NCBI RefSeq assembly: GCF_003515705.1
Contig: NZ_QWEH01000001.1
Span: 186,001 to 250,000 of the forward strand
Length of the DNA: 64,000 bases
Origin: Oceanobacillus profundus
GTDB lineage: Bacteria; Bacillota; Bacilli; Bacillales; Amphibacillaceae
Direction: 5' to 3'
Under the pieces are notes generated by a model. The model was not told the DNA's origin. It made no database searches and worked only from the letters and a program-made list of their open reading frames with translations. Position numbers and translations under genes: made by a program. Shown piece after piece: positions 52,011 through 61,792 of the stretch (position 1 is its first letter; each line of letters opens with the position of its first letter).

Positions 52011-52985
52011 ATGTTAGTTATTTTAGCAGATGGAAACTCCTTAGAGGGAGATCATTATCAAATTGAAGAACAGTTTTTTAAAGAAAGAAACGTTGAGTTT
52101 CGAATTGAAGATTGCTTGACAGAAGAAAGTGTTATTGAAAAATGTAAGGATGCAGACGCTGTATTAAGCGTTTATGCTCCAATAACTGAAAGAGTTATTA
52201 ATGAGTTAACAAACTGTAAAGTACTTGTTAGATATGGAATTGGCTTTGATAACATCGATGTCAAAGCTGCTTCTAATAAAGGGATTCCAGTTTGCAACAT
52301 TCCGGATTATTCTATTCCGGAAGTTGCAACACATACAATCGCGATGCTTTTACATTTTGAAAGAAGAATTGGTTTACTGGATAAATCTGTTCGAGAAGGA
52401 AAATGGAATCCGAATGAAGGGTTTAATTCGAAGCGCCTTTCATCATTAACTCTAGGCTTAGTTGGTTTTGGGAATATTGCCCAGGAGACAGCTAAATTTG
52501 CTCAAGCTTTTGGTATGAATATCGTCACGTATGATCCATTTATTCCAGATGAGGTAGTTCATAAATTCGGCATCGAAAAAATTGAATTAGATGAACTTAT
52601 TGAGCAGTCTGACTATGTATCGATCCATGTTCCACTGAACGATGGCACATTCCATTTGATCAATCAGGAAAGGTTGGAAAGAATGAAAAACACTGCTGTT
52701 ATTTTAAATACAGCAAGAGGACCTATTGTTGATCAAGATGCATTGGTAGAAGCGATTAAAAATGGTTCCATAAGAGGAGCTTGTCTGGATGTACTTGAAA
52801 AAGAACCAGTAAAAGTAGAGGATGAGATTTTAAAACTTGATAATGTAGTAATTACACCGCACGCAGCATTTAATAGTGTAGAAGCAAAGGAACGGCTCCA
52901 TACGCGTGTTTGTGAAACCGCCTACGATATTTTAACTGGTGGAAGACCACAAAATATTGTTAATAAAGCAGCAGTACTATCTTAA
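52011..52985 (+). CDS. D-2-hydroxyacid dehydrogenase family protein
   Basis: 324 residues, NAD-dependent: GLVGFGNIAQETAKFAQAFG nucleotide loop near 145-164, catalytic Arg in LNTARGPIVD, Glu in CLDVLEKEP and His in ITPHAAFNS. It interconverts a 2-oxo acid and a D-2-hydroxy acid. Thirty bases after the aldolase, with AAGGAAGG ahead of ATG 52011. In this operon it fits beside a lactate-racemase-like protein: racemise, then oxidise. Confidence 0.88.
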   Translation: MLVILADGNSLEGDHYQIEEQFFKERNVEFRIEDCLTEESVIEKCKDADAVLSVYAPITERVINELTNCKVLVRYGIGFDNIDVKAASNKGIPVCNIPDYSIPEVATHTIAMLLHFERRIGLLDKSVREGKWNPNEGFNSKRLSSLTLGLVGFGNIAQETAKFAQAFGMNIVTYDPFIPDEVVHKFGIEKIELDELIEQSDYVSIHVPLNDGTFHLINQERLERMKNTAVILNTARGPIVDQDALVEAIKNGSIRGACLDVLEKEPVKVEDEILKLDNVVITPHAAFNSVEAKERLHTRVCETAYDILTGGRPQNIVNKAAVLS

Positions 52986-53030
52986 AAACTAGTATTTAAT
53001 TAAAAGCCAAAATCAAAAGGGGTATAGCGA

Positions 53031-54047
53031 ATGAAGAAATTACGATTTATGCTGCTCGTTGGTTTTTTAGCACTTGTATTAGTTGGGTGTTCAAACACAA
53101 GTGCTTCAACAAATGAAATGGAAACGTATACAATTATTGCTGCGCATTCTACGGCAGAAACAACATCGTTTAATGAGATATTTCAATATTTTAAAACAGA
53201 AATCGAAGCAAAAAGTGAAGGTAGAATTAAAGTTGAAATATACCCAAGTGCACAGCTGGGGGCGGATCGTGAACTAATTGAAGGTGTTCAGCTTGGTGAT
53301 GTAACCATGTCTCTTCATTCAACGGCACCTGCTGTTAATTTTGTAGATGATGTTGCGGTATTTGATATCCCGTTTCTATTTCCAGATAAAGAAACGGCTA
53401 GAGCGACAATGCATGTAGATAGTCCTTTCTTTGAACAACTTGCACAAAGTCAAGAAGAAAAGGGATTTAAATTGTTAGGTTTACATGATCAAGGGTTCCG
53501 CCAACTGACAACAAATGGTGTAAAAGTGGAATCGCCCAGTGACCTAAAAGGTGTACGTTTACGAACAATGGAGAATCCGTACCATATGGAAACGTGGCGA
53601 ACGCTAGGAGCCAATCCTACACCACTGCCATTTAATGAAGTGTATACAGCATTACAGCAAGGGACAGTGGATGGTCAGGAAAATCCGTTTGAATTGATTA
53701 TTTCTCAACGGTTCTATGAGCAGCAGGATTACTTAACAGAAACGAATCATATCCTGCAAGCGATTCAAATCATTATGAATCAACAGTTTTTTGATACTCT
53801 GCCAGAAGATCTGCAAATTCTTGTTGAAGAGGTAATGGCTGAGGCGGTTGTTGTAGGAAATGAATTTATTGATGACAAGGAAGCTGAATATAAAGAAATT
53901 ATGACAAATGCTGATGTTGAATTTGTTGAAATTACACCAGACCAATTAGCAACTTTTCAAGAATCTGTATCGAACGTGCTGGATCAGATAAGTCAAGAAG
54001 TTGATGAAGAATTGTTAAATACATTGCTTGAATCTGTACAGCAATAG
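53031..54047 (+). CDS. DctP-type TRAP transporter binding lipoprotein
   Basis: 338-residue precursor with lipobox LVGC near residue 19. The mature part has the DctP features: IKVEIYPSAQLGADRELIEG, the ligand-arginine block GVRLRTMENPYHMETWRTLG (Arg in VRLRTME pairs with the substrate carboxylate) and VDGQENPFELI. The substrate is therefore an organic acid. It lies 45 bases after the dehydrogenase gene. Confidence 0.92.
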   Translation: MKKLRFMLLVGFLALVLVGCSNTSASTNEMETYTIIAAHSTAETTSFNEIFQYFKTEIEAKSEGRIKVEIYPSAQLGADRELIEGVQLGDVTMSLHSTAPAVNFVDDVAVFDIPFLFPDKETARATMHVDSPFFEQLAQSQEEKGFKLLGLHDQGFRQLTTNGVKVESPSDLKGVRLRTMENPYHMETWRTLGANPTPLPFNEVYTALQQGTVDGQENPFELIISQRFYEQQDYLTETNHILQAIQIIMNQQFFDTLPEDLQILVEEVMAEAVVVGNEFIDDKEAEYKEIMTNADVEFVEITPDQLATFQESVSNVLDQISQEVDEELLNTLLESVQQ

Positions 54048-54077
54048 AGAAACTTACTTAGACAGGAAGTTACTTAA

Positions 54078-54116
54078 GGTAACGCTCATCAATTTGTTTT
54101 CATGAAGAGTGTTGCC
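54078..54116 (+). other. Intercistronic hairpin between the binding protein and permease genes
   Basis: GGTAACGCTC at 54078-54087 pairs fully with GAGTGTTGCC at 54107-54116 (two G-U pairs). There is no T-run. It probably protects the upstream mRNA, giving more binding protein than permease. Confidence 0.6.
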
Positions 54117-54150
54117 TTGGGTAACGATTCATTAGGAGAGGTGAATAATA

Positions 54151-54648
54151 ATGAGGTACATATCTTGGCTTAATAAACATTTGGAAGAGCTTTTATTAGG
54201 GTTGTCCATGCTGAGTTTTGTATTTATTATGGGTCTTCAAGTTTTTATGAGATATGTAATGAACAATTCACTAGCATGGCCGGAAGAGCTCAGTCGTTAC
54301 ATTTTCATATGGTTTACCTTTATTGGTGTGAGCTACGCGGTGAAAAATAATTCGCATTTAAGGGTAGATATTATTTTGAACTATCTCCCGAAAAAGTTGG
54401 CTCGTTTTTTTGAATTAGTCGGTGACATATTCTTTTTTGCATTTAGTATAGTCGTGCTAATTGCTGGCATCAATGTATTTAATACTTTCCTGGGGACAAT
54501 GCAAACTAGTCCAAGTCTCTCCATTCCTTTAGCTGTTGTGTATTTATCCGTACCAGTAGGATTTGCTTTCACGATGGTTCGATTAATCCAGAATAATATA
54601 AAGCGATTTAAAGGGATTGAAGTGGAAAGGGAGGAAACAACATTATGA
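54151..54648 (+). CDS. TRAP transporter small permease (DctQ)
   Basis: 165 residues, four TM segments, with the DctQ hallmark NNSLAWPEELSRYIFIWFTF near 41-60. It overlaps the large permease by 4 bases (ATGA). ATG 54151 follows AGGAGAGG. Confidence 0.93.
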   Translation: MRYISWLNKHLEELLLGLSMLSFVFIMGLQVFMRYVMNNSLAWPEELSRYIFIWFTFIGVSYAVKNNSHLRVDIILNYLPKKLARFFELVGDIFFFAFSIVVLIAGINVFNTFLGTMQTSPSLSIPLAVVYLSVPVGFAFTMVRLIQNNIKRFKGIEVEREETTL

Positions 54649-55931
54649 GTGCAGGTGTAATCTTCATCGTACTAATAATCTTTTTAGCAATTGCTATACC
54701 AATTGGAGTTTCTTTAGGTCTTACATCAGTATTTGCCGCTTTTTTTACAGATGTTCCAATTAACGTTGAGTATATCGTGCGTAGTATGGCAACTGCTTTA
54801 GATAGTTATCCGTTACTAGCAATTCCACTGTTTATCTTTGCCGGAACAATTATGGCAAAGGGTGGGATGTCAGAACGATTATTTAATGTCTTCATTTTCT
54901 TTGTTGGAAAAAGAACCGGTGGAGTCCCAGCGGCGGCAATTTTAACCTGTTTGTTTTTTGGGGCAATTTCAGGGTCGGGTCCAGCTACAGTCGCAGCAGT
55001 CGGAGCAATGGTTATACCAATTTTAATTAAGCTTGGTTATGATAAAGGCTTTAGTACAGCTATGATTGCTACAGCGGGTGGGCTTGGTGTTATCATCCCA
55101 CCGAGTATTCCATTTATTGTATTTGGAATGTCTGCTGGTCAATCTGTTGGTGACTTATTTATCGCTGGTATTCTTCCTGGTATTCTTATCGCACTTTGTT
55201 TAATTGGCTATACGTATTTTTATTGCCGTGGAAAAGGTGAAGATAAGGAAAAAATTAATGAAGTTTACAATGAAATTACAAAAGATGGCATTTTGAAAAT
55301 TTTCTCTAGAGGATTCTTTGCTCTGTTAACTCCTGTCATTATTTTAGGTGGTATTTATAGTGGGATTGTAACGCCAACAGAGGCAGCAGTTGTCGCTGTT
55401 ATATATGGACTTATTGTTAGTATATTTATCTATAAAACAATTCATCGGCAAAATTTCATACCAATCATTATAGAGTCGGTGAAGGTAACCGTCCCAGCAT
55501 TATTTGTTGTATCGGCTGCGACTGTATTTGGTAGAGTACTAACCTTAGCACGCTTGCCACAATCTGTTTCAGAATTCATGGTATCCTTAACGGAAAACCC
55601 AGCTCTAATTATACTGATCGTTATACTTATATTGTTAATTGTCGGTATGTTTATGGAAACATTAGCAGCTATTTTAATTCTAACGCCAATCTTTATGCCT
55701 GTGGTCACAACAGTTGGATTTGACCCGATACACTTTGGAGTAATTATGATTGTTGCACTAGCAATTGGATTTGTAACTCCTCCAGTTGGCATGAATCTGT
55801 TTGTAGCAAGTGGTCTAACCAATTTATCTATTATGGAAATTGGTAAAAGGGCAATACCTTTTATTGTTGCATTTTTAGTTGCTTTGTTACTAATCACATT
55901 TATTCCACAAATAAGCTTATTTTTTCTTTAA
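54645..55931 (+). CDS. TRAP transporter large permease (DctM)
   Basis: 428 residues, about 12 TM segments in two repeats. Typical blocks: PLLAIPLFIFAGTIMAKGGM near 46-65, GAISGSGPATVAAVGAMVIP near 107-126, and the second-half GFVTPPVGMNLFVASGL. It moves the acid coupled to Na+. It ends 26 bases before the DapA-like gene. Confidence 0.95.
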   Translation: MSAGVIFIVLIIFLAIAIPIGVSLGLTSVFAAFFTDVPINVEYIVRSMATALDSYPLLAIPLFIFAGTIMAKGGMSERLFNVFIFFVGKRTGGVPAAAILTCLFFGAISGSGPATVAAVGAMVIPILIKLGYDKGFSTAMIATAGGLGVIIPPSIPFIVFGMSAGQSVGDLFIAGILPGILIALCLIGYTYFYCRGKGEDKEKINEVYNEITKDGILKIFSRGFFALLTPVIILGGIYSGIVTPTEAAVVAVIYGLIVSIFIYKTIHRQNFIPIIIESVKVTVPALFVVSAATVFGRVLTLARLPQSVSEFMVSLTENPALIILIVILILLIVGMFMETLAAILILTPIFMPVVTTVGFDPIHFGVIMIVALAIGFVTPPVGMNLFVASGLTNLSIMEIGKRAIPFIVAFLVALLLITFIPQISLFFL

Positions 55932-55957
55932 CTATTAAATGAATGGGAGCGATTTCA

Positions 55958-56893
55958 ATGCATGCGAAAACAAGATTTCATGGTATTATCCCACCGATTC
56001 CTTCTATTTTATATGAAACTGGGAAAATAGATGAAACTGGAATGGGGAAATTGATCGATTTTCTAATTGAATCTAAAGTCGATGGTCTTTTCTTTAATGG
56101 TACTGGTGGGGAGTTTAGTCAGATGCCAATCAATCTAAGGAGGCAAATGGCGAAATTTGGTGTGAACTATGTAAATGGACGGATACCTGTTTTAATCGGG
56201 ACTGGATCAACGAGTACCGAAGAAACAATAGCGCTAAGTCTACATGCTAAGGAAATCGGTGCAGATGGTGTAGTGATTATAAATCCGTATTATTGGAAAT
56301 TAAGTGAGGAAAGTTTGTATCAGCATTATTGTCAAATTGCAGATGCTGTTGACTTACCAATTCTATTGTATAATTTTCCAACATTAACGGGTCAAGATTT
56401 AACTCCGGAATTGGTTTACAAGCTGGCAAAAAAGTATCCACATATTGTTGGAATTAAGGAAACTGTGGAAGATATTGGTCATACAAGAGAAATCATATTG
56501 AAAGTGAAAAGTGAAAGACCTGATTTTGCCGTTTTTTCGGGATATGATGACCAGTTATTAAATACGCTTTGTACTGGAGGAGATGGATCTATTCCTTTAA
56601 CAGCATCTTTTGCACCAGAGCTATCCGTGGGTATTTATCAAGCATTTAAAGTAGGTAATTATGAGAAGGCGATTCAGTTACATCGTAAGCTCGCACCATT
56701 ATTATCATTATACAAATTAGATTCTCCATTTGTGAACGTTGCTAAGGAAACAATTAAATTGCGTGGAATTGATATTTCTACAGAGGTCTTAGCACCTTTA
56801 CGTCCATTAAATGAAGAAAAGAAGCAGGAATTAGAGCGCCTAGCAACTACGTATCTATCTGATTTTTTACAGGTTACGAACGAGGCGAAGTAA
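55958..56893 (+). CDS. DapA/KdgD-superfamily lyase or dehydratase
   Basis: 311 residues of the class I aldolase family that includes DHDPS, N-acetylneuraminate lyase, KDG aldolase and KDG dehydratase: FNGTGGEFSQM (phosphate/carboxylate loop) near 44-54, LLYNFPTLTG with the catalytic Tyr near 137, and GIKETVED with the Schiff-base Lys near 163. It works on a 2-oxo acid; which reaction cannot be told from sequence. It is not the lysine-pathway DapA, given its place. ATG 55958 follows GGGAGCG; the frame is open 15 bases upstream. Confidence 0.9.
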   Translation: MHAKTRFHGIIPPIPSILYETGKIDETGMGKLIDFLIESKVDGLFFNGTGGEFSQMPINLRRQMAKFGVNYVNGRIPVLIGTGSTSTEETIALSLHAKEIGADGVVIINPYYWKLSEESLYQHYCQIADAVDLPILLYNFPTLTGQDLTPELVYKLAKKYPHIVGIKETVEDIGHTREIILKVKSERPDFAVFSGYDDQLLNTLCTGGDGSIPLTASFAPELSVGIYQAFKVGNYEKAIQLHRKLAPLLSLYKLDSPFVNVAKETIKLRGIDISTEVLAPLRPLNEEKKQELERLATTYLSDFLQVTNEAK

Positions 56894-56916
56894 AAGATTT
56901 GTATGGAGCTGATTGA

Positions 56917-58179
56917 ATGAAACTACCGAATATTGTAAAAGTAAAGCAGCATTTTACCGGCCCATCTGTATCAAATGTTGAAAAAAAGATAACAGCAGAG
57001 TTCAGTAAGCAGACAATCGATATGAAAATACGACCTGGAATGGAAATTGCTATTACTGCGGGAAGTCGTGGGATAGCTAATATAGCTCGAATTATTCGGG
57101 CAACAGTAACGGAAGTGAAAAAACGGGGAGCAGTGCCCTTTATTGTGCCAGCGATGGGTAGCCATGGTGGTGCCAAAGCAGAAGGACAAATCGAGGTGCT
57201 GAAGAGTCTTGGTGTAACTGAATCCTATTGTGGTGCCCCAATTCGGGCGACAATGGAAGTAGTAAAACTAGCGGAAACTACTGCAGGGGTCCCGGTTTAT
57301 ATGGATAAAATTGCTTTTCATTCTGATGGTGTCATTTTGATAAATCGTATTAAAGCACATACAGACTTTTCGTCAAAGGTTGAAAGTGGATTAATGAAGA
57401 TGGCTTCGATCGGTCTCGGAAATCATAAACAGGCTTTAGCGATTCACGAACGGGGCGTCATCGGTTTGAAAGAGCATATGCCTTGTGTTGCTGAGGAGAT
57501 ATTTAAAAGTGGAAAGGTTCTTATGGGAATTGGGCTTGTAGAGAATGCTTTTGAAGAAACAGCTGAAATTGAAGTTATCCCGGTAGAAAAAATTGCAGAG
57601 CGAGAGCCCCAATTACTGGTACTATCCAAGAAGCTATTTCCAAGACTACCAATAGATCAGTTGGATATTTTATTTGTTGATAAAATGGGGAAAAATTACA
57701 GTGGATCTGGAATGGATACGAATGTGATTGGTAGAGTACGAATTGATGACGAGCAAGAGCCTACATTACCATCTTATCAGCAAATTATTGTTTCCGATTT
57801 AAGTGAAGAATCCCATGGAAATTCTACGGGAATCGGTTTGGCTGATTTAACGACTATACGATTATTTAATAAAATTGACCTGCAAAAAATGAACGAAAAC
57901 GTTATTACAAGTCGCTTTTTGAAGCGGGCAAGTATTCCAATGGTATTGCCAAGTGATCGCGGTGCTATTGAGACAGCGATAAAATGTGGTTGGGATGTAC
58001 ACCCAGAGAAGGTTCGGTTTATGAGGATTCCGAACACATTACATTTGGAGGAATTGTATGTTTCAGAAGCACTTGTTCCAGAACTAGAGCGAATGGATTC
58101 TATTGAGATTATCGGAACACCATCGCCTATGGAGTTTAATGAATCCGGGTACTTTCAAGAATTTAATGAATCAAAATGA
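56917..58179 (+). CDS. Lactate racemase-like (LarA/DUF2088) protein
   Basis: 420 residues related to LarA, the nickel-pincer lactate racemase. It shows the N-terminal region AITAGSRGIANIARIIRA, PAMGSHGGAKAEGQ (matching the catalytic histidine loop), and LINRIKAHTDFSSKVESGLM followed by KMASIGLGNHKQA (the cofactor lysine/histidine region). LarA homologues racemise or epimerise various 2-hydroxy acids. The maturation genes larB, larC and larE are not here. In this operon it probably inverts C2 of the imported hydroxy acid. Substrate unknown. Confidence 0.8.
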   Translation: MKLPNIVKVKQHFTGPSVSNVEKKITAEFSKQTIDMKIRPGMEIAITAGSRGIANIARIIRATVTEVKKRGAVPFIVPAMGSHGGAKAEGQIEVLKSLGVTESYCGAPIRATMEVVKLAETTAGVPVYMDKIAFHSDGVILINRIKAHTDFSSKVESGLMKMASIGLGNHKQALAIHERGVIGLKEHMPCVAEEIFKSGKVLMGIGLVENAFEETAEIEVIPVEKIAEREPQLLVLSKKLFPRLPIDQLDILFVDKMGKNYSGSGMDTNVIGRVRIDDEQEPTLPSYQQIIVSDLSEESHGNSTGIGLADLTTIRLFNKIDLQKMNENVITSRFLKRASIPMVLPSDRGAIETAIKCGWDVHPEKVRFMRIPNTLHLEELYVSEALVPELERMDSIEIIGTPSPMEFNESGYFQEFNESK

Positions 58180-58191
58180 GGAGGGGTTTAA

Positions 58192-59628
58192 TTGACTACA
58201 CAAACAGAAAATATTTACGGTAATTTAATTAATGGTGAATGGCTCCAATCGGAAGATACATTTATTGTAGAAAATAAATACACACACGAAGTCTATGCTA
58301 AGGTAGCGAAATCGAGTCAAGAAGTAATTACAAACGCAATTACAAACGCATATGAAACCTTTAAAAAAGTGAAGCTATCGGCAACGAATCGTTACGATAT
58401 TTTAATGCGAGCTACACAGCTATTTGAAGAAAGGAAAGAGGAAATTGCACGTGTTATATGTAGCGAAGCTGGTAAAACAATTACGGATGCCAGAGCAGAG
58501 GTTGAACGTGGGATTCAAACATTTATTGCTTCTGCTGAGGAAGCTAAACGACTAGCGGGTCAAGGATTGCCAATCCAAGGGCAGCCAGGTAATGATGCAA
58601 AAATGGCATTTTCGATACGCGTACCTGTTGGGTTAATATGTGCGATAACTCCTTTCAATTTTCCATTTAATTTGACTGCGCACAAGATTGGACCTGCCAT
58701 AGCTGCTGGGAATACGGTAGTTTTGAAACCGGCTGAAAAGACGCCAGTTTCTGCAATTAAAATGGCTGAGGTTTTACTTGAAGCAGGATTGCCGAAAGGC
58801 TTTTTGAATGTCGTCAATGGATTTGGACATGAAACGGGACCTGTTCTTCTAAAGGATGAGCGAATTGCGATGTACACATTTACTGGGAGTCCCGCTGTTG
58901 GTCGAGTGATCAAGCGTGAATCTGGTATTCGTAAAGTAACCCTTGAATTAGGGAATAATTCACCAAACATCATTCACCATGATGTTGCTGATCTACAACG
59001 TGCGGTTGATCTTTGTGTATCAAGAGGTTATTCAAACTCAGGGCAAGCATGTATTTCCGTACAACGCGTGTATGTTCACCGAGCGATTTATGAAGAAGTG
59101 TTAGAACAGGCAAAAGCAACAGCAGAATCATTTATCGTCGGAAATCCAGAAAATGAAACGACTAACATTGGACCGATGATTAGTGTCAAAGAAGCTGAAC
59201 GAGCAGAAGAATGGGTCCAGGAAGCTGTGAATGCCGGAGCGACTATAATTACTGGTGGTACAAGAGAAGATGCATTATTTAAGCCTACTATCTTAACGAA
59301 TGTTAAAGAAGATATGAAAGTGATGTGTGAGGAAGTATTTGCGCCGATTATTAGTATTGTCCCTTATGAGGATCTGGATGAATTGTTTGCTAACGTAAAT
59401 GATTCAAAGTTTGGGTTACAGGCAGGTATCTTTACTTCAAACCTTCACTTGGCTATGAGAGCTGCTCAAGAGCTTGAGTTTGGTGGGGTAAATATTAATG
59501 ATGTTTCGACATTCCGAGCAGACATCCTACCATATGGAGGAGTTAAAGACAGTGGAGTTGGTAAAGAGGGCCCACGTCACGCGGTTGAAGAGATGACGGA
59601 AGAAAAAGTAATTACAATGCACTTGTAA
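58192..59628 (+). CDS. Aldehyde dehydrogenase (lactaldehyde/semialdehyde type)
   Basis: 478 residues. ALDH motifs: FNFPFNLTAHKIGPAIAAGN near 155-174, FTGSPAVGR, LELGNNSPNII with the catalytic Glu, and SNSGQACISVQRV with the nucleophile Cys near 283. The residues around it resemble the non-phosphorylating GapN/lactaldehyde branch. The start is TTG 58192, 6-8 bases after GAGGAGGGG. It oxidises an aldehyde made in the same pathway. Confidence 0.92.
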   Translation: MTTQTENIYGNLINGEWLQSEDTFIVENKYTHEVYAKVAKSSQEVITNAITNAYETFKKVKLSATNRYDILMRATQLFEERKEEIARVICSEAGKTITDARAEVERGIQTFIASAEEAKRLAGQGLPIQGQPGNDAKMAFSIRVPVGLICAITPFNFPFNLTAHKIGPAIAAGNTVVLKPAEKTPVSAIKMAEVLLEAGLPKGFLNVVNGFGHETGPVLLKDERIAMYTFTGSPAVGRVIKRESGIRKVTLELGNNSPNIIHHDVADLQRAVDLCVSRGYSNSGQACISVQRVYVHRAIYEEVLEQAKATAESFIVGNPENETTNIGPMISVKEAERAEEWVQEAVNAGATIITGGTREDALFKPTILTNVKEDMKVMCEEVFAPIISIVPYEDLDELFANVNDSKFGLQAGIFTSNLHLAMRAAQELEFGGVNINDVSTFRADILPYGGVKDSGVGKEGPRHAVEEMTEEKVITMHL

Positions 59629-59646
59629 CAGAAAGGATGTCGTAAA

Positions 59647-60852
59647 ATGACTAGAAATGTTTGGGAATATTTTTCCACGCAAAATATTGTTTTTGGGAAT
59701 GGCTCTATTCACAATCTAGATAAACTGTTAAAGCGATTTGAAGCTAAGAATGTCTTTTTGATTACAGACCAAGGAATTGTTCAAGCTGGGATTCTCAAGA
59801 AAGTTAAGGAACAACTTGCATTACATAACTATGAAGTGGTTGTATATGACCAGGCTGTGCCGGAACCACCGATTTCTAGTGTAATGGAAGCATTTGAGTT
59901 CGCAAAGTCGCAAATGGAGACCGATGTTATTATCGGACTTGGTGGTGGGAGTAGTATTGACTTAGCTAAGGTTGTTGCTTTACTAATGGAACATGGGGGA
60001 CATCCAAGGGATTACTTTGAAGAAGGAAATGTCCCAGGACCAGTTGCACCATTAATTGCAATTCCTACTACTGCTGGTACGGGGTCGGAAGTAACCTCTG
60101 TTGCAGTAGTTAATGATACAGAAAATAATATAAAAGTTGGAATTTCGGATAATTATTTGCGACCTGCAGTAGCTTTACTAGATCCTGAATTGACTGTAGG
60201 CTTGCCACCTTATGTAACGGCTTGTTCCGGAATTGATGCATTATCACATGCAATTGAATCGTATACAGCAAAGGATTTTAAGCATATTGATGCAGAGGGG
60301 ACTATTTTATTCCAAGGGGCATTTCCGATCACAGATGCACTCGCAGAAAAGGCTATTGAGCTCATTGTAAATAACTTAACGATTGCAGTGCAACAGGGAA
60401 GTAATATAGAAGCCAGGGGCAATATGATGCTTGGTAGTTTACTAGCTGGGCTTGCTTTCTCAAATGCAGGAAATGCTCTAGCACATGCAGCTGCCTATCC
60501 AATCGGTGGATTAGTTAATTCTCCCCATGGTGAAGTAACTGGTCTACTGATGGCTTATGTCATGCGATACAATGTAGCAACATCAAAAGATAAAATGGTA
60601 AAAATCGCAAAAATATTTGATCTAGATCGTGATGATAAAACAACTACGGAACTTGCTTATGCTGCCGCAGATGCCGTTCTTAATCTGCTTGAAGAAATTG
60701 GGCTACCTACAAAACTTTCCCAATTAGGTATTAAAGAAGCTAATTTAGAGGAAATAGCTGATAAATCATTATCAATTGAACGATTAATACGTAATAATCC
60801 GAGAGTACCTCGAAAAGACAGCTTAATGAAACTGCTTAAAGAAGCTTATTGA
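59647..60852 (+). CDS. Iron-containing alcohol dehydrogenase
   Basis: 401 residues of Fe-ADH group III: NAD loop GLGGGSSIDLAKVVA near 98-112, TAGTGSEVT, metal ligands in SGIDALSHAIESY and NALAHAAAYPIGG, and SPHGEVTGL. It interconverts an alcohol (or 4-hydroxy acid) and its aldehyde or semialdehyde, and directly follows the aldehyde dehydrogenase, so the two probably act in sequence. Confidence 0.93.
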   Translation: MTRNVWEYFSTQNIVFGNGSIHNLDKLLKRFEAKNVFLITDQGIVQAGILKKVKEQLALHNYEVVVYDQAVPEPPISSVMEAFEFAKSQMETDVIIGLGGGSSIDLAKVVALLMEHGGHPRDYFEEGNVPGPVAPLIAIPTTAGTGSEVTSVAVVNDTENNIKVGISDNYLRPAVALLDPELTVGLPPYVTACSGIDALSHAIESYTAKDFKHIDAEGTILFQGAFPITDALAEKAIELIVNNLTIAVQQGSNIEARGNMMLGSLLAGLAFSNAGNALAHAAAYPIGGLVNSPHGEVTGLLMAYVMRYNVATSKDKMVKIAKIFDLDRDDKTTTELAYAAADAVLNLLEEIGLPTKLSQLGIKEANLEEIADKSLSIERLIRNNPRVPRKDSLMKLLKEAY

Positions 60853-60879
60853 TTAAAGGTGGAAAGGAGATAATATAGG

Positions 60880-61782
60880 ATGAAAACAATTACGTTCGTA
60901 AACGATTCTATGCAGAAATTAGGCGTTGTTACGGATAAGGGTATACTTGATATTGAATATGCTGTAGGGGTATTCTCCAATCAACTAGAGCATGCAACAT
61001 ACCCTTTATCCATTACAGAACTAATCGAAGGTGGAGCAAAAGCCCGTAATGATCTGGAACAGGTTATTGAAGTTGCTCTTTCTTCTAATCGATCCAACTT
61101 GTTTTTGGCTGAGGATAGTGATATAGAATATGGTCCAAGTGTTACAGACCCACAAAAAATCCTTTGTATTGGGTTGAACTATAAAAAGCATGCAGAGGAA
61201 TCAAACATGTCATTACCGGAAAAACCTATTGTTTTTAGTAAATTTAACAATGCACTTTGTGGGCATCGTGCTAAGATTAATCTTCCTAAAAATGCAAAGG
61301 AGTTTGATTATGAAGGGGAATTAGCCATCGTAATTGCGAAAGAGGCGAAGGATGTCTCAAAAGAAGATGCCATGTCGTATATCTACGGTTATACAATTGC
61401 GAATGACTTTTCGGCGCGAGATCTTCAATTTCAAAGTCCCCAATGGTTATTAGGAAAAACAAGTGATCAATTCTGTCCAATTGGTCCATACCTGGTAACT
61501 GCAGATGAAGTTGCTGATGTAAAAGATCTATCTGTTAGAACATACGTGAATAAGGAACGAAGACAAGATGGAAATACGGCACAAATGATATTCCCTTGTG
61601 ATGAAATTATTAGCTATCTCTCAAAGCATATGACACTTTATCCAGGGGATGTTATTTTAACTGGTACTCCGGATGGTGTGATTATGGGGTATGAAGAAAG
61701 TGAAAGAGAATGGTTAAAAACAGGTGATGAAATCGTAATTGAGATTGAAAAAATAGGCAGACTCTCAAATGAATTAATATAA
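60880..61782 (+). CDS. Fumarylacetoacetate hydrolase family protein
   Basis: 300 residues: CIGLNYKKHAEESNMSLPEK with the catalytic His, metal ligands in EFDYEGELAIVI (E-x-E) and the Asp of NDFSARDLQ, and GDVILTGTPDGV near the end. The FAH family includes hydrolases of 2,4-dioxo acids, decarboxylases and 2-oxopent-4-enoate hydratase. Here it may supply the substrate of the 4-hydroxy-2-oxo acid aldolase, or cleave a 2,4-diketo acid. AAAGGAGA precedes ATG 60880. It is the last gene of the operon. Confidence 0.9.
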   Translation: MKTITFVNDSMQKLGVVTDKGILDIEYAVGVFSNQLEHATYPLSITELIEGGAKARNDLEQVIEVALSSNRSNLFLAEDSDIEYGPSVTDPQKILCIGLNYKKHAEESNMSLPEKPIVFSKFNNALCGHRAKINLPKNAKEFDYEGELAIVIAKEAKDVSKEDAMSYIYGYTIANDFSARDLQFQSPQWLLGKTSDQFCPIGPYLVTADEVADVKDLSVRTYVNKERRQDGNTAQMIFPCDEIISYLSKHMTLYPGDVILTGTPDGVIMGYEESEREWLKTGDEIVIEIEKIGRLSNELI

Positions 61783-61792
61783 GAAAGCAGAA

